Source: Heracleum sosnowskyi (Eukaryota > Streptophyta > Magnoliopsida > Apiales > Apiaceae). Taken from it: a DNA stretch of 64,000 nt. The notes under the pieces are model-generated. The model was not told where the DNA came from. It searched no databases and saw only the letters and a list, made by a program, of their open reading frames with translations. The first letter of the stretch is position 1, and the number at the start of each line of letters is the position of its first letter. The stretch spans positions 1,612,001 through 1,676,000 of the forward strand of contig JAUIZM010000015.1 of the NCBI GenBank assembly GCA_030848705.1, in the 5' to 3' direction. Of the stretch, positions 42,001 to 52,800 are shown one piece after another. The translations under genes were made by a program, and so were the position numbers.

Positions 42001-42759
42001 AGTGTTGTTGATTTGTCTGATATGGCTAGATCAAAAACACTCTGGTTAAAGATGTTTTCAAATCTGAAGCAATTATCAAGTAATTCAAGAGGAGGTATTG
42101 GACACAGAGATGGTGAATATCTGAATATGTCATATGTTGATCCTTACTCCTTGACAGAAATTGGAGGTACTTTAACTTCTGAAAACCTGAACAATTTATT
42201 AGCTGTTGATATAGTTATAGATTGTCATGATGGTTTTGAAAAGAAAGAAAAGCTTCTGTACTTCATGAAAGATGGTAGTGTGAAGATTCTATCTATTCAA
42301 GATCTGCTGATGAAAACTACACAGGAACTGAAATATGTTCACTATCTGTTAAGATGGAAGAACCAAGTGTACAAAGAATGGAGTGACATGATTTTGTCAA
42401 CAATAAGAAGAAGACTGGATGGAAACAGTAATTTCAATGGTAATTATACTCCCATGTACTTAAATCAAAGAGGTCAGGATGTGGAAATGCAAAGGGGTAC
42501 TGCTGTTAAAGAAGTAAATTTTGGCATGACTCATCTTTCTCTCAATCCTGATGGGAAGGAAATTGCTTATCTTTTGCTTGAAGAGTACAGTCTACAGAGA
42601 AACTCCATACAGAATCTCAGAGCAGCTATCTATCAGATTAATGAGGAAGATGAAGAACTCAGAAATCTTAAGGAAAGACTGATTCAAATTCTTGAAGAAA
42701 AAGAAGAAAGTTTATTATCCAACTTCTTGAAGATGAATCTGTTCTATCTCAAAGCTTAA
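39055..42759 (+). CDS. ORF2 (envelope-position ORF) of element B
   Basis: The open frame ends at TAA 42757-42759. The first in-frame ATG is 39109; the frame is open from 38995, so the true start or an upstream exon is uncertain. The product (about 1216-1234 aa) is hydrophilic. It has a basic KKSARTD/KKKIQ region, repeats of TQEP(L/F/S)xQ at about 39860-40120, many N-P-D and D-D-D stretches, and a predicted coiled coil near 40560-40870 (IDSIKGSTEKVRTDI...IDSLDTKVTEIQASL). An Arg/Gly-rich patch (RGSRGRRGARRSKRG, near 41415-41460) is followed by a charged helical C terminus. I see no signal peptide or membrane span. Compared with A and C it lacks the FLNT...PRFLQ domain. Function unknown. Confidence 0.85.
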   Translation: MCGNAFIPDEVRFFLHQKMPTRYGLLSNAMVQGPTHLVPDTSMQPKQSKQLTTTSTVSQKTLVVKSKKSARTDVSGRQSGSKDFSSTPLTKKKIQGGVQGVLVKKADKVVKDVPVKRKLRLIDESDSEDDLPISSVMNVNKEVADTATKAVVPLSKPQKTRKLSKSRYHIPLTVQMTDTDIQTSNPDVSIPDATTKVVSISDSPASPSPIQGHSWEKVSTTASLVGLTPTSKKKRNAEELVYQKQKKLKGSSPQEPEFQSNSAATVDPVTQEPLNQSLGEGLASGMVTQEPFSQRENEDINIPATQEPSSQSEDASKATASVERLVENIVNEGSTQEPLAQSVEEASEPQAPQEPLVANTDASISNPDDVHPDASGAPDNEPILIQPLRSRPIDHPISESQDKLKGIAIPDPDISHGSDDDNSDDDSDDDNENRKEKEQLATALKISLGTNFGSSSTYMAGNAFTGKDQRQDFSIPSFDPAEAFRQHEWNNSWHNSDESISFSSAIEHAYNAVKSIENQDLKNHLKATTLLSKSLKSEIDSIKGSTEKVRTDIFNNFTKVPTTFQLRVVESQVKSVVSEQTSINQRIDSLDTKVTEIQASLSLILQLLSNPDVKKGEKVIQTKCTPDLVLRNNDDDTGDDGGDKAIQGETSDAVVLKSTIQTSQSQTTQSTHVSDSGVKTVRTLVQSQILTEDQILTPGHGQILATIPEGDEDVIIDNPEDVSKLFQKFSTKDGRIVTLYHTDKRVQQLYARKALSTASEEYPDLSHEEFLRLQRETMESYIAPARDRGSRGRRGARRSKRGSSTQIVPRQTRSRGLRIEEIPEPIQTLVVPDRSTFGDDGIVEEEPELRRKSRKSTLSNTNQIEDSNLDNIQDPDESEILQEVDLIILSTVVDCHNKEVDEEEEARRRDITRRTNKDFNLYLQRLKVSNERKWRNSSRQESSLERSYAHEKEKYKKWKHISTLSCDTPINFQSGGIITSASSVVDLSDMARSKTLWLKMFSNLKQLSSNSRGGIGHRDGEYLNMSYVDPYSLTEIGGTLTSENLNNLLAVDIVIDCHDGFEKKEKLLYFMKDGSVKILSIQDLLMKTTQELKYVHYLLRWKNQVYKEWSDMILSTIRRRLDGNSNFNGNYTPMYLNQRGQDVEMQRGTAVKEVNFGMTHLSLNPDGKEIAYLLLEEYSLQRNSIQNLRAAIYQINEEDEELRNLKERLIQILEEKEESLLSNFLKMNLFYLKA

Positions 42760-42868
42760 ACAGATAAGTTGTTTCTGAAGATACTTGTACATTTTGATAC
42801 ATGTTTTTGACATCATTGAATATTTGGAATCTATACTTTATTTCACAAAGTATGAGATTGGGGGAGAT
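42760..42868 (+). other. 3' untranslated stretch and polypurine tract, element B
   Basis: ATTGGGGGAG at 42857-42866 lies two bases before the 3' LTR and is the plus-strand primer site. Confidence 0.9.
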
Positions 42869-43468
42869 TGTTAGATCAGAATTCAATGATCGTCAGAAGC
42901 TAGACTCAACTGATCAGGATTGCTGACGTCATCAGTATTGCATGGTCATCAGTATTTGATCAAGCGTCAGTATCTTATTGATCATCAGGATTCCTACTCA
43001 GACTATGATCAGGTTTGATCATCAGGACTTGAAGCTGATCAGGATTCCTACTTCGAGTTATATTTGGAGTCTAGATAAACATGGAAGTTTGTTCCTGGTT
43101 TGTAGAATGCAGCTATCGATTAAAGATATGTTTCTATCTTTGTTATGATTAGGACTTATCTTGTTATTGATAGAGAAGCTGTGTGCACTATATAAACACA
43201 GTTTTGGTTTCGATTTATGTATTCATTCGAGAGAGAACATAATCGAAGAGAAGCTCTTAAGAACAGAATTTCTTGAGAGAGTTTTTGTAAGCTAGCAGCT
43301 CTTAAGAACATCAGAATTTCTTAAGAGAGTTTGTAACAGTTTTATATCAAAGTTAATAAAGCTGTTATTGTTATTGTTATTGATCTTTCATATTTGTGTT
43401 ATATAAAGTCGAGAATCTTATACAATTGTATTCAACCCCCTTCTACAATTGTTATTTACTGGGCAACA
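42869..43468 (+). repeat. 3' LTR of element B (600 bp)
   Basis: This is identical to the 5' LTR except for T at 43006 (C at 31570). It is followed by ATATA. Confidence 0.98.
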
Positions 43469-43657
43469 ATATATATATATAATTAAATTATATTAATAAA
43501 GTTATAATGTTGATTCAAAGAACACATTATTACTAAAATCATAAATTATATGTATTTTAGTTTTATCTAATAAAAAATATTATAGAAAGAATAGATTTAA
43601 AAATTATGTCATGTAATAGATGTGAATTTAACTTTTGAGGGAATCATTTAGGACCTA
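43469..43657. other. AT-rich flank
   Basis: The end of the (TA)n tract is followed by AT-rich DNA. I see no gene or element. Confidence 0.5.
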
Positions 43658-44268
43658 GGGGTCGTTGGTTCAAAAGTCGGTATGAGTTTGGAATTAGGAA
43701 TCGGGTTAAGGGCTGAGGTATCATTCTTGTGTTTGGTACAATACTGGGATGAATCTGTTTAATTTAAAATATAATTAACAACTCGTTCTTTTTATTCTAT
43801 TGTGTGTAAGCATACATAATATGTTGAAGTTAAGTTATAATATATAATTTACAAACAAAAGTTTAAAATAAAAAATATGTGATTGGAAAATTATAATTAA
43901 CGAATTAAATAGTAATTTAATAATTTTTTAAAGAAATAAAATATTATTAATTAGTATGAAATAAAAATAAAAATAATTTATTTAAGATTAAACATCATAT
44001 GTAAAATATTTGTATAAAGATTATATTTTATTTCATAAATAAAAATGAAATAATAAAATTTAATTCGATACCTCATACTACTCTCTCAAACCCACCTCTT
44101 CCTAAGGTATCAAATCTCATTCCAGATGAGTTTCAGGTATGGATATGATATTTGAAAAATTATCAACCAAACAGCAAGTATGAGATTTGAAAAATTATGA
44201 ACCAAACACCAAATATGAGTTTGGAATGAACAAAATTTATACCAGAAATCATTGAATCAAACAACCCC
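43658..44268. mobile_element. Tourist/PIF-Harbinger-like MITE (611 bp)
   Basis: The 5' end GGGGTCGTTGGTTCA and the 3' end TGAATCAAACAACCCC are imperfect inverted repeats. They are flanked by CTA (43655-43657) and TTA (44269-44271), a worn TWA-type target site. The interior is AT-rich with inverted GATGAGTTT/TATGAGTTTGGAAT blocks and no coding sequence. Confidence 0.7.
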
Positions 44269-44621
44269 TTATACTTCATGAAATGCAAAGTATTTTATGA
44301 GCCAAATTTTAGCATTTTAATCAAAATACTTTAAAATTAAAATATTTCCAAAATAATTAAGAATAAAAATGTAAAAAATACGAGTCCACCGAAAAGTTTT
44401 GCAAAAAGGTAAAGCTCTTAAATTATTTGGTTAGTTGGGCCTAGATTGAGGTACACGTGCACACATTCAGTTGGTCGTGTAAATCAATAACCTTGTTTTG
44501 TCCGTACTCTCACTTGCTTACATATAACAGTTGTAGTAACTTATTAAAATACACTACACAGTACACACATTACACTCACCTTCTTTCCCCAGGCCCACCT
44601 CCTCTCTTCCCTCCACTCAAA
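44269..44621 (+). promoter_or_regulatory. 5' flank and leader of the F-box gene
   Basis: No clear TATA box was found. ACATATAACAG near 44519 is the nearest candidate. The last 60 bp are CT-rich (CCTCTCTTCCCTCCACTC), as in plant leaders. The Tourist-like MITE ends about 350 bp before the ATG. Confidence 0.4.
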
Positions 44622-47600
44622 ATGGATACTCTCCTCCTCCACCACAACCACCGCCCTTGCTCCGCCACATCCAAACGCCCCTACGCCGCCGTCTCTTCTG
44701 CGTCAGATCCAATCTCTCCGATGTCTCAGGATCGAATCCCACTAGACTCACTTTTAGAATCTTTTTTATCTCTCTCTGATAAAACTACTCTACCTTTACT
44801 CGATCATGCTTTTGATAATTTAATCGAATCTTGTAATTATGATCAGAATGTTATGATTGAGCGTGCTCTTAAGTTAGGCTCTGTGTTGCTTGAAGCTGGT
44901 AAACGATCTGCTCGTAAGCGTGATTATCTTCACAACGCCGTCGTTTGGCCCCTACCTCCTGATCTCACTATTAAGGTACTTGTACTCTATTATTTCTTTA
45001 CTTTATTTTCTATCTAAAATTTGTATTGCTTTAGGAATTTAGCTTGTTACTGTGAGTATGTAAGTTTTGATTTAGTTTGTGTTGAATGTATGTGACTATT
45101 AGTGCTCTCATGTCCATGGGATGTGCATTCCGTAATATCGTTACCAAAACCTGATTATAAAGTCTGAAAATATATACTGAAGTATCGAATCCAATTGAAA
45201 ATACTGTTATAACGGATGAATTCACTGATTTGATAATCAATATAGAACAAATTTTAGAAATAGTCCACAAAACCAGTTCAAAGTACATTTACTGTTACGC
45301 CAATTTAAAAAAATTTAAACGTTACGCAGCTTGTTTAGTTTGAAGATTCAATACTCACATTCTGAAAATTGAAAAGTGTGCTATTAATTTAGTTAAGCTG
45401 CTCCAGACCTCTAGTAAGCCAGTAAATTACCATAGGATTCAGACCATTTTTATATTTTCAACCAAAACCTCTCACTCAAATATTTACTCGTTTTCTAAAT
45501 CCAGGATATTCTACCAATCATGTATTGAATTGGCTCCTCAATTTGATACATCCTGCATATCTGCATATGTTGTATGTTCTATCTTCCTAAACCAATGTGT
45601 TACAAATATTTCCAATAAGACGATGTACTACCTTTATTTTTTAGAGTATTTAATATTTTGTCAAATCTGGCAGGATAACTTTTTCTGTTTTTGGAAGTCG
45701 AATTCAATCTAAGACAGTACATGAATGGAATGTGTTGATTAGACAGAGGGATTGTGTTTTGTATACATGGGTGTTTCATTATAAATATCAGCCTCTTGAC
45801 ATCATGGTAATGCTGGTTTCAGGTTTTTACAATGCTGGACACTCAAAGTGTGTGTTATGCTGCAGCAGCATGTTCCCTTTTCCGCAAGTGTGCCTCTGAT
45901 CCATTGTGCTATGCCAGTATTGACTTGATAACTGTAATACCAAAAGTTAATAATATGGTAGTGTCCACAATGATTCAGCGAGCTGGAAAAGCACTTCGGT
46001 ATGACAACTCTATTGTTTTCAGTCATTTAATAATTATTTTTTAGAATCATGTGAGAACTGGGATGTGAACGAGTATAACTGGTTACTATTTTAATCTCTA
46101 CTGATTAAAATTTTTAAGCTCTTCTTCTATATTTTTTATAATAAGCTATTGACTTGTTATAAGCATGGTAAATTCCAGATTTTGGGAAGGTAAATTTGCT
46201 GATTTGAAATATAGCAACTGTCATACTGAATTTTTATTATAAGCAATTGATGGAGCCTTGGTGGACATAAATAACTGATTTGCTTTAATGCTTGCGAGAT
46301 AATGGGGAAATGAAATATGGTTCTAAACTAATAATTTTATTCATTATATATATATATTTTTTCTTTTTTGCTAATATCTGCCATCATGCATGACTGCAGA
46401 ATCTCTATAAATCTCCAACATCAAGAAGTTTTAATTTCTACCTTGCTGATTTTATACATTTGTATATTCGTTTGATGTGTGTGCTTCTGTACAATTATTT
46501 TATGAATGTTATCCCTTAAATTCAGGTCTTTAAAGCTTGGTCTGATGCCCGGTCCAACTGCATCTTTTGGTTCTTCCCAGCCATGTATTTTTAGTACAAG
46601 AAATTCGACAGACATATCCGGTTTTTCATGGAACGACAAGAAATCAAGACAAGGGAAGGAATCTTGTATTCTTTCGCGGTCGTGCTTAAGTTCTTTAGGC
46701 TCAGATAATGGTGCTCCAGGGTAGTACTCAATATTTGACCAGAAGGAGAACTTTTTTATAGTCACTTATAGTCGTTTTAACTGGTTTTATTTTCTTTGCA
46801 TGTGAAGGGCACTGTTGAGTAGGTTGCACCTTAATAATATTGAACGAGTGGATAACACGGCGCTTGCTGCAGCACTATCAGTCTGTCCATCTCTCCTTGA
46901 TCTGGAAATTGTTGGCCTGTAAGTCCTATTTTAACCATGCATACACACAGATTGCCTTTTCCTTTATATTTCTTAGGTTGCTAGGTTCTTGGTTTTGGTG
47001 TATCCTCTATGGCTGGGACCACGCCCACTAGAGCATTGAGTTCCTTGCTTTGTCAAAAACTAAAATACCAAGCAGATGATTCATTCTCGTATTAGGATCA
47101 TACTATTCTTATCTGCCTCTTTTTATTCTGAGTTGAGGTCTTTATCTTGTAATTTGAATGCATGTTCTTTTGGCAGTCATGTCGAATTAAGGCAAACATT
47201 GGAGTCTGTTAGCAAACATTGCCATCTGATAGAACGTCTCTTTTTTGAATCTTCCAAGACAGGTATTGTACTTTGTACTTTTAACCTGTGTTATTTCAGA
47301 GCTAAGTATACCTTCATTGTATTCTATGTAGGTAGAGATGACAGTTTGAAATTGTCCCCAACCTGCAGCGATTTAGTGCAAAATTGCCCTAACCTCAACT
47401 CTTTAGCACTACGGGGATTCAAGCTGCAAGACTTCAAAATATTGGCACTCATCAAGGTAAATAATGGTTGTGTGAGTGGGAGAATAAACGTCCTTTCCCG
47501 TTTCACGGCTGCATTTTATTTCTTTCTCGCCTTTCTTGTATTGATATATTTATTTTTGCTTGGAAATTAATCATTGTTCTAAAAGTACTGGTCCTGACTG

Positions 47601-49365
47601 TTTTTTATTGATAAGATCCTGGCTGTTTTATTATTTCTCAAGAATAAAAGCAGCAAAAATCTCCAATGTATGAACATATAACCTATAGATTTATGCGTGA
47701 TTATCTAATGTACCAACATAGTGGGGAGTATTGACATATATAACCTTTTCTCTTTAATATTTACCACTGCTTGTATCGTATGTATATGGAGACACATGCT
47801 CAAAGACTCATTTACAAAGGATAGTCAGTATGTGTGTATTGAAAATGGAGTGTTTTATTAGGTAATGCAGATTGAGTTTATATTGTTAATAGAATATTTA
47901 ACTGTAGTCAGCTGGTTGATGCCGATTCTCGTTTAAATCAATTTTTAACAGTACAACAGTTGTACAGAGTTTACCCATAATGATAGGAACATCTGGCAGT
48001 TGTCTCCTATAGGAGACTATGTTGATAGATTCAAAAACTCGGTGGATGTTTTTATCATATTGTTAGTGTTGGATTTAGGATAATTGCCGGAGTTTTCCCT
48101 TCTCATACTTTTGTATTATTACGAGGGATAACCGGACCGTAAGAACTCTTGATAGATGTAAGAACCTTATTCAGAAGTGTTGCTTGTTTCCATATATAGT
48201 ATATAGAAAAAGTTATTGCTAGCCCTCAATGCAGATGAATTAGTTACTTTAAGTGCTTTGGAAACGTTTCTCTGATTGAGTGTGATACTGTGACGTATAA
48301 CAATGTAGGGGTTTCGTAAGCTGAAGCATCTTGACTTTTCCACATCCTACTCCATCTCGGGTGCTTTTTTAAAGTAAGTTCATCCTTAATTAATGATCCT
48401 TTTTTAAGTTTGTGTTGATTTATATTTTCTCACCTATCTTTTTTGGTCATTGTGTGCAATGATACTTCAGGAAGCTTGTTGGAGGTGCAGGTGGGAACCT
48501 GCTGGAGGTTATAATTTTACGGGACTGTATGCATCTCAGAAAAGTATGAGCAGAGTCTCTCCCGCTCTCTCACTCTCCCTCTCCCCCCTCTGAATATTTA
48601 TATTAGTGGATGTGTGTCTCACAGTCTCTGTTTACTGCCCATGCAGGCAGAAGTCGAAAGGTTTATTTCAGCAGTTATTGCAGGAGAGTTTAAGTTCCTA
48701 AGACACCTTGTGAGTGGGACTGCATTTTCTCATTCATATTTTATAGAGCATTATATGTTTGAACCTTAACATCGAGAGGCTTTCTAATATATTGGTGTTG
48801 AAGTTACCACTTATGAATTACTCCTTTTATTAACTTTGAATTCAAACAGGACGTATCCAACCGGGAAGGTCTAGCATCTGAAGAAGACTGGTGCAGCAGG
48901 TGCTATGACCCAAGGTTGTTCTTCCTATACTTGTTGACGATCCAGTTAATTTACTGTTTACTTACCGTTCTATGGTCTGCATGCAGTTTTATACCTGCAG
49001 AGCAACTGTATGGAGAAAGGCCCAACTTCTGCCTGCTGGCTGAGTTTCCGGTTGAAGGAAGGTTAGCAGTGTGTCTTTTTTGAAACTTGAGCAAATTAAA
49101 ATTGACTGTCTAAACTATTTACCACCTGTCGTGCTTAGTGTATTGTTTCTGTTGCAGTTTTATCGAATTTGGGCAAATGATGGGCAGTGATGATGCGAGT
49201 GTACCACAACAGATGAGCTGTCACATGTCTGATGGATCATGTTTTGTAAATATATCTGATAGCTGTTACAATAGTGACCTGGGAAGTGGCAATGAAGATA
49301 ACCATGACACCAGTGTCATTATTTACGAGGAGAGTTCAGATGAGGCGGACTTTCTTTCAGTCTAA
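44622..49365 (+). CDS. F-box/LRR protein, SKIP17-like (12 exons, 413 aa)
   Basis: Exons: 44622-44975, 45823-45998, 46526-46720, 46808-46918, 47177-47262, 47332-47456, 48309-48373, 48471-48543, 48647-48709, 48850-48914, 48987-49061, 49158-49365. All have GT..AG borders and the joined frame stays open to TAA 49365, so the gene looks intact. The N terminus is Ser/Pro-rich. The F-box is near residues 110-155 (PLPPDLTIK/VFTMLDTQSVCYAAAACSLF, split by intron 1). Leucine-rich repeat-like segments follow (LHLNNIERVDNTALAAALSV, LVQNCPNLNSLALRGFKL, FRKLKHLDFSTS, LLEVIILRDCMHLRK). The C terminus is acidic. F-box proteins bind SKP1 and select targets for SCF ubiquitin ligases. The closest family I recall is Arabidopsis SKIP17; the assignment is from memory of its F-box pattern. 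Confidence 0.88.
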
Positions 49366-50250
49366 GCCTCTGAGGTCTTCCACCGCACTGTAAGTTTTTC
49401 TACTTTTCTTTCCTCCTCCGCACTCAAACAGAGACTGGAGCATGAAACATTGATTTTGTGCTGTTCTGTTTGAGTTGAGAAATCACCATGATTTTGTTTC
49501 TGTTATGCTGTATCTGTGTAACTCTTTTCAAGTGTACGCATGTGCACTTTTTTGGCTAAACAGATACATAGGTGGTTGCTATTGTAACTACTATTAGATG
49601 TATTTGTTGCTTCCTAATTATTTTTCATACGTTGTGTACAGCCTGTGTTACTGGAGGAGTGCAGTTTTGATCATAACTGCGAGGAGATCATTCTGAAAGC
49701 CTGATCCGCGACTAGATGAATAAGTATAAACATGGGATGTTACGTCGTCATTTTGTCCACTGCCCCATATTAGATCAGACATCAAAATTCTAAGTGAGGG
49801 AGTCTATATTAGTATATTTTTTTTTGGCAGAAAAGGACAGCAGTCGCTGCATATCTTCTCTTATTCGTACCTGGATTATGCGTCTGCCTTCTGTTGAATT
49901 TGTTACGAACAAAGACTGTATTCTTAGTAATTCCTCGTCTTCTCTTCACCCTCTTGGTTTTGGGGTTTGAATGCTACTAGTTTCGAGATGATTAGGCCGG
50001 GGTGATTGGTTGTTTTTTTGGGGAGGAAGGAATAGCAATGTTAAGTTTTGGCTCAAAACTTATAAATTTGTAATTCAGTGTCATGTGCTCCGGCATGAGC
50101 TGGATCCAGGAGGATAATGTTTACAAAATTGAAACTTTACAGAAACTGAAATTGTTTGTTCGTAATAAAATATTTCGATCGAGTGAAAGTGTCCTTTTCA
50201 TTTTTGGCTGAAATAAAATCATTATTTGTTACACAATTATTTTGTGGAAA
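49366..50250 (+). other. 3' UTR region of the F-box gene
   Basis: A possible 3' UTR intron runs from GTAAGTTTTT at 49390 to TTTTTTGGCAG ending at 49830. AATAAA at 50164-50169 is a possible poly(A) signal. No coding sequence. Confidence 0.5.
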
Positions 50251-51448
50251 TATGTATGTTCGTGACTTCGTTCCCTAGTCAACTCGATGAAGTATGAACT
50301 CTTGTCAAATGGAAAGGAATTGAATACAAGTAGTTGTATTATTTTATAAAATATTTATTATTTCAAGTTTTTTATAATTTCCAATCATATTTGTATTGGT
50401 GAACAATTTTTTTGTTCTCTTTTTACTCATTTTGTTCCAAACATTGATGAAATTTAAGTTCTTATTTTAATTTACTTTTGTCTCTTATTATTTCTTTTTC
50501 ATTCTTAAATTTGTCCCCATTTTTTATTTCATTCATTTCACATTCAATTCTCCCTGGTCAAAAACAACATTACTAACCTGGTGCGAATTTCATATTTTAC
50601 CTGGTAATTTTTAAATTAATTTATATTATTATTATATAAAAACGAAACATTGAAAGTTTTGTCAGTAATCTGATAGTTCATAGTTTGGTCACTAAATTAA
50701 CAACCGTGAGATCTTTTCAATCAAATCGATGAGAACTTTTAGATAAAATATTAAAAATTATTATATAAACTACCCTTTATAATTTTTTTCAAACTAAAAT
50801 TTCCTCTTTTTATAACAACATTACGAGTAATTTTATTTAATAAAATAAAATAATAATATCATAACTACTAATAAATAACTAATTATTTTTTTATAAAAAA
50901 TATAACCTTTTTTTTCTAACCAAACCCTCTTATTTTTCAAAAAAAGCGCTGATCCACAACAAGAAGTTATGGTTGTAAATCATATGTTAGTGAAAAAATT
51001 TCGCGGATAACAAGAACCCTAAAATTGAAAAAAAATTCGCGCAATATTGTTTCAACAAGCGATTGTCAGGAATCAGGACCTTTTAAAAATATCACAGGCA
51101 ATTATATTTTTCGACTATAACATGTTGCATTTTCTATACTTCCTTACTAAAACCCTTTATTTCCGAATATATCACGAACAAACTCTTACTTATTTATTTA
51201 AATCTATTTTAATACGTTTAATTATTAAAAAAAATTACCTATGATAACATGCCTACTTATTATTGCAGCTAAAACACATTATCTTTTTAATTTTTTCTAA
51301 CAAAATTCTCTCCTTAACCAAAAATATTACATACGGTTATCTTTTTCAAATAAAATATGTTAAATTTTCTATTCTTCCTTACAAAAACCCATTCTTTTTC
51401 AAATATATAACGGAGAAACCTTTACTTATTTTAATACGTTTAATTATT
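50251..51448. other. AT-rich intergenic DNA
   Basis: I see no gene, terminal repeat or clear element. Several poly-T/A runs and short AT-rich chance frames are present. Confidence 0.5.
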
Positions 51449-51457
51449 TAAAAACTT

Positions 51458-52173
51458 GGATATTTATCAAAAATACCATTTTTTTAAAGTTTTTTTTGCG
51501 ATTTTACCATCTTCTCAAAATATTTACAAAAATATCTTCTTTTTAAAAATAATTTGCGAAAATACCATCTTTTAAAAAGATTTTTGCAAAAATACGTTCT
51601 GCAACTAAATACAACCTACGTAGGTTGCATCCGGTTGCACGTGTGATTGCAACTAGATGCAACTGGATGCAACTTTCCAAATACAACCTACGTAGTTTAC
51701 ATCCAGTTGCATATGTGGTTGAAACTAGATGCAACTAAATGCAACTTTTTAAAAAAATAATTGAAAAAACAGCTAAGAATTCAAAAAAAAATTATTAATA
51801 AAAAGGGTAAACTTGTGGTATTGGTTTACCCTGGGGGTTCAATAGTTAACTTTTGGGGTTCAATGTTTCTATTTTGAATTTTAGAAATATTAAGAATGAC
51901 GAATAATTCGTATATGGACTTAGGGTTTAGGGTTGCAACCCTAAACCCTAGACTCTAAACCCTAACCTACCCTAATTTTAGGGTTGTTTACAACCCTAAA
52001 ATCAGGACGCCGGAAAAACACAATTATTAACAAGTTGCATCTGTGGTTGATTTTGGTTGCAGTTTGCAGAAGGTATTTTTGCAAATAAGATGGTATTTTC
52101 GCAAAATATTTTTTTTTGAAAAGGTATTTTTGTAAAAATATTTCTGGAATGGGATATTTATGAAAAAAAGCCC
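51458..52173. mobile_element. Mutator-like MITE (716 bp) with 9-bp target duplication
   Basis: TAAAAACTT occurs at 51449-51457 and 52174-52182, a 9-bp duplication typical of Mutator-like elements. The arms (about 150-200 bp) are imperfect inverted repeats of AAAATACCAT / TTGCAAAAATAC type. Inside are tandem TAGATGCAACT-type blocks with a CCTACGTAGG palindrome (51600-51745), and a telomere-like palindrome at 51921-51950. No transposase is encoded. Confidence 0.75.
51921..51950. repeat. Head-to-head telomere-like palindrome
   Basis: TAGGGTTTAGGGTTG (51921-51935) is followed with no loop by its exact reverse complement (51936-51950). More CCCTAAA-type copies follow at 51955-51966 and 51970-51985. 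TTTAGGG is the plant telomere unit. Confidence 0.9.
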
Positions 52174-52182
52174 TAAAAACTT

Positions 52183-52800
52183 TACCATGCCTATTTATTA
52201 ACAAAACAATTAATAAAATATTAAAACATAAATAGTAAAATAACAACTATTAAAAATAATTCATGCGTCTAGTTTAAATCATAGCAATTCATAGATAAAA
52301 ATGTATTTTACTCCGTCAAAACAATAAATAAGTATGCGTTTTTTTATGTTCGGAACAAACTTAACCTAACTAGCCAACGCACAAATCTAAAACATAATTT
52401 TAACGAGACCTACCTATCGAACACACAATCTACTAAAAAGATGTTTGTATATTACATTACCTGAAATCACATTACTATCAAAAGTATTGATTTCGAAATA
52501 AAACATCAAAACAAAAACAACTCAAGTACAGGCCCAACAGCCCAATCAAACAAATAAGTCCAAAATTGCGGTAATCGATGATAATCGGTAGATTTGATAT
52601 TAAAAGGATACTAACTGCTAATCAGATTATTATATTTAAATATTAAAAAATATATTTTATTAAGATAAACTAAATATAAATATTATTTCTAAGTTGAATA
52701 TAATTCTCAATATAAATAATCATAATTTTCTTTTCTTTTCCTTTCACTTTCAGATTAGTATTAGTTGGATAATTAAATTAAATCCTTCCATATAATAACG
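52183..52800. other. AT-rich intergenic DNA
   Basis: No gene or element recognised. Confidence 0.45.

Larger units (their letters stand above)
31433..43468 (+). mobile_element. Complete Sirevirus-type Copia element B (12,036 bp)
   Basis: Two 600-bp LTRs (31433-32032, 42869-43468) bracket a primer binding site, gag, pol, a spacer with an antisense gene, ORF2 and a polypurine tract. I compared the LTRs base by base and saw a single difference (C at 31570, T at 43006). All three sense ORFs are open. This is a very recent insertion and may be autonomous. Confidence 0.97.

Noticed and set aside
51543..51734. Minus-strand ORF with repeated CNLRRLYL-type peptide
   Set aside because: It is the translation of TGCAACT/CCTACGTAGG nucleotide repeats in a MITE, not a leucine-rich protein.
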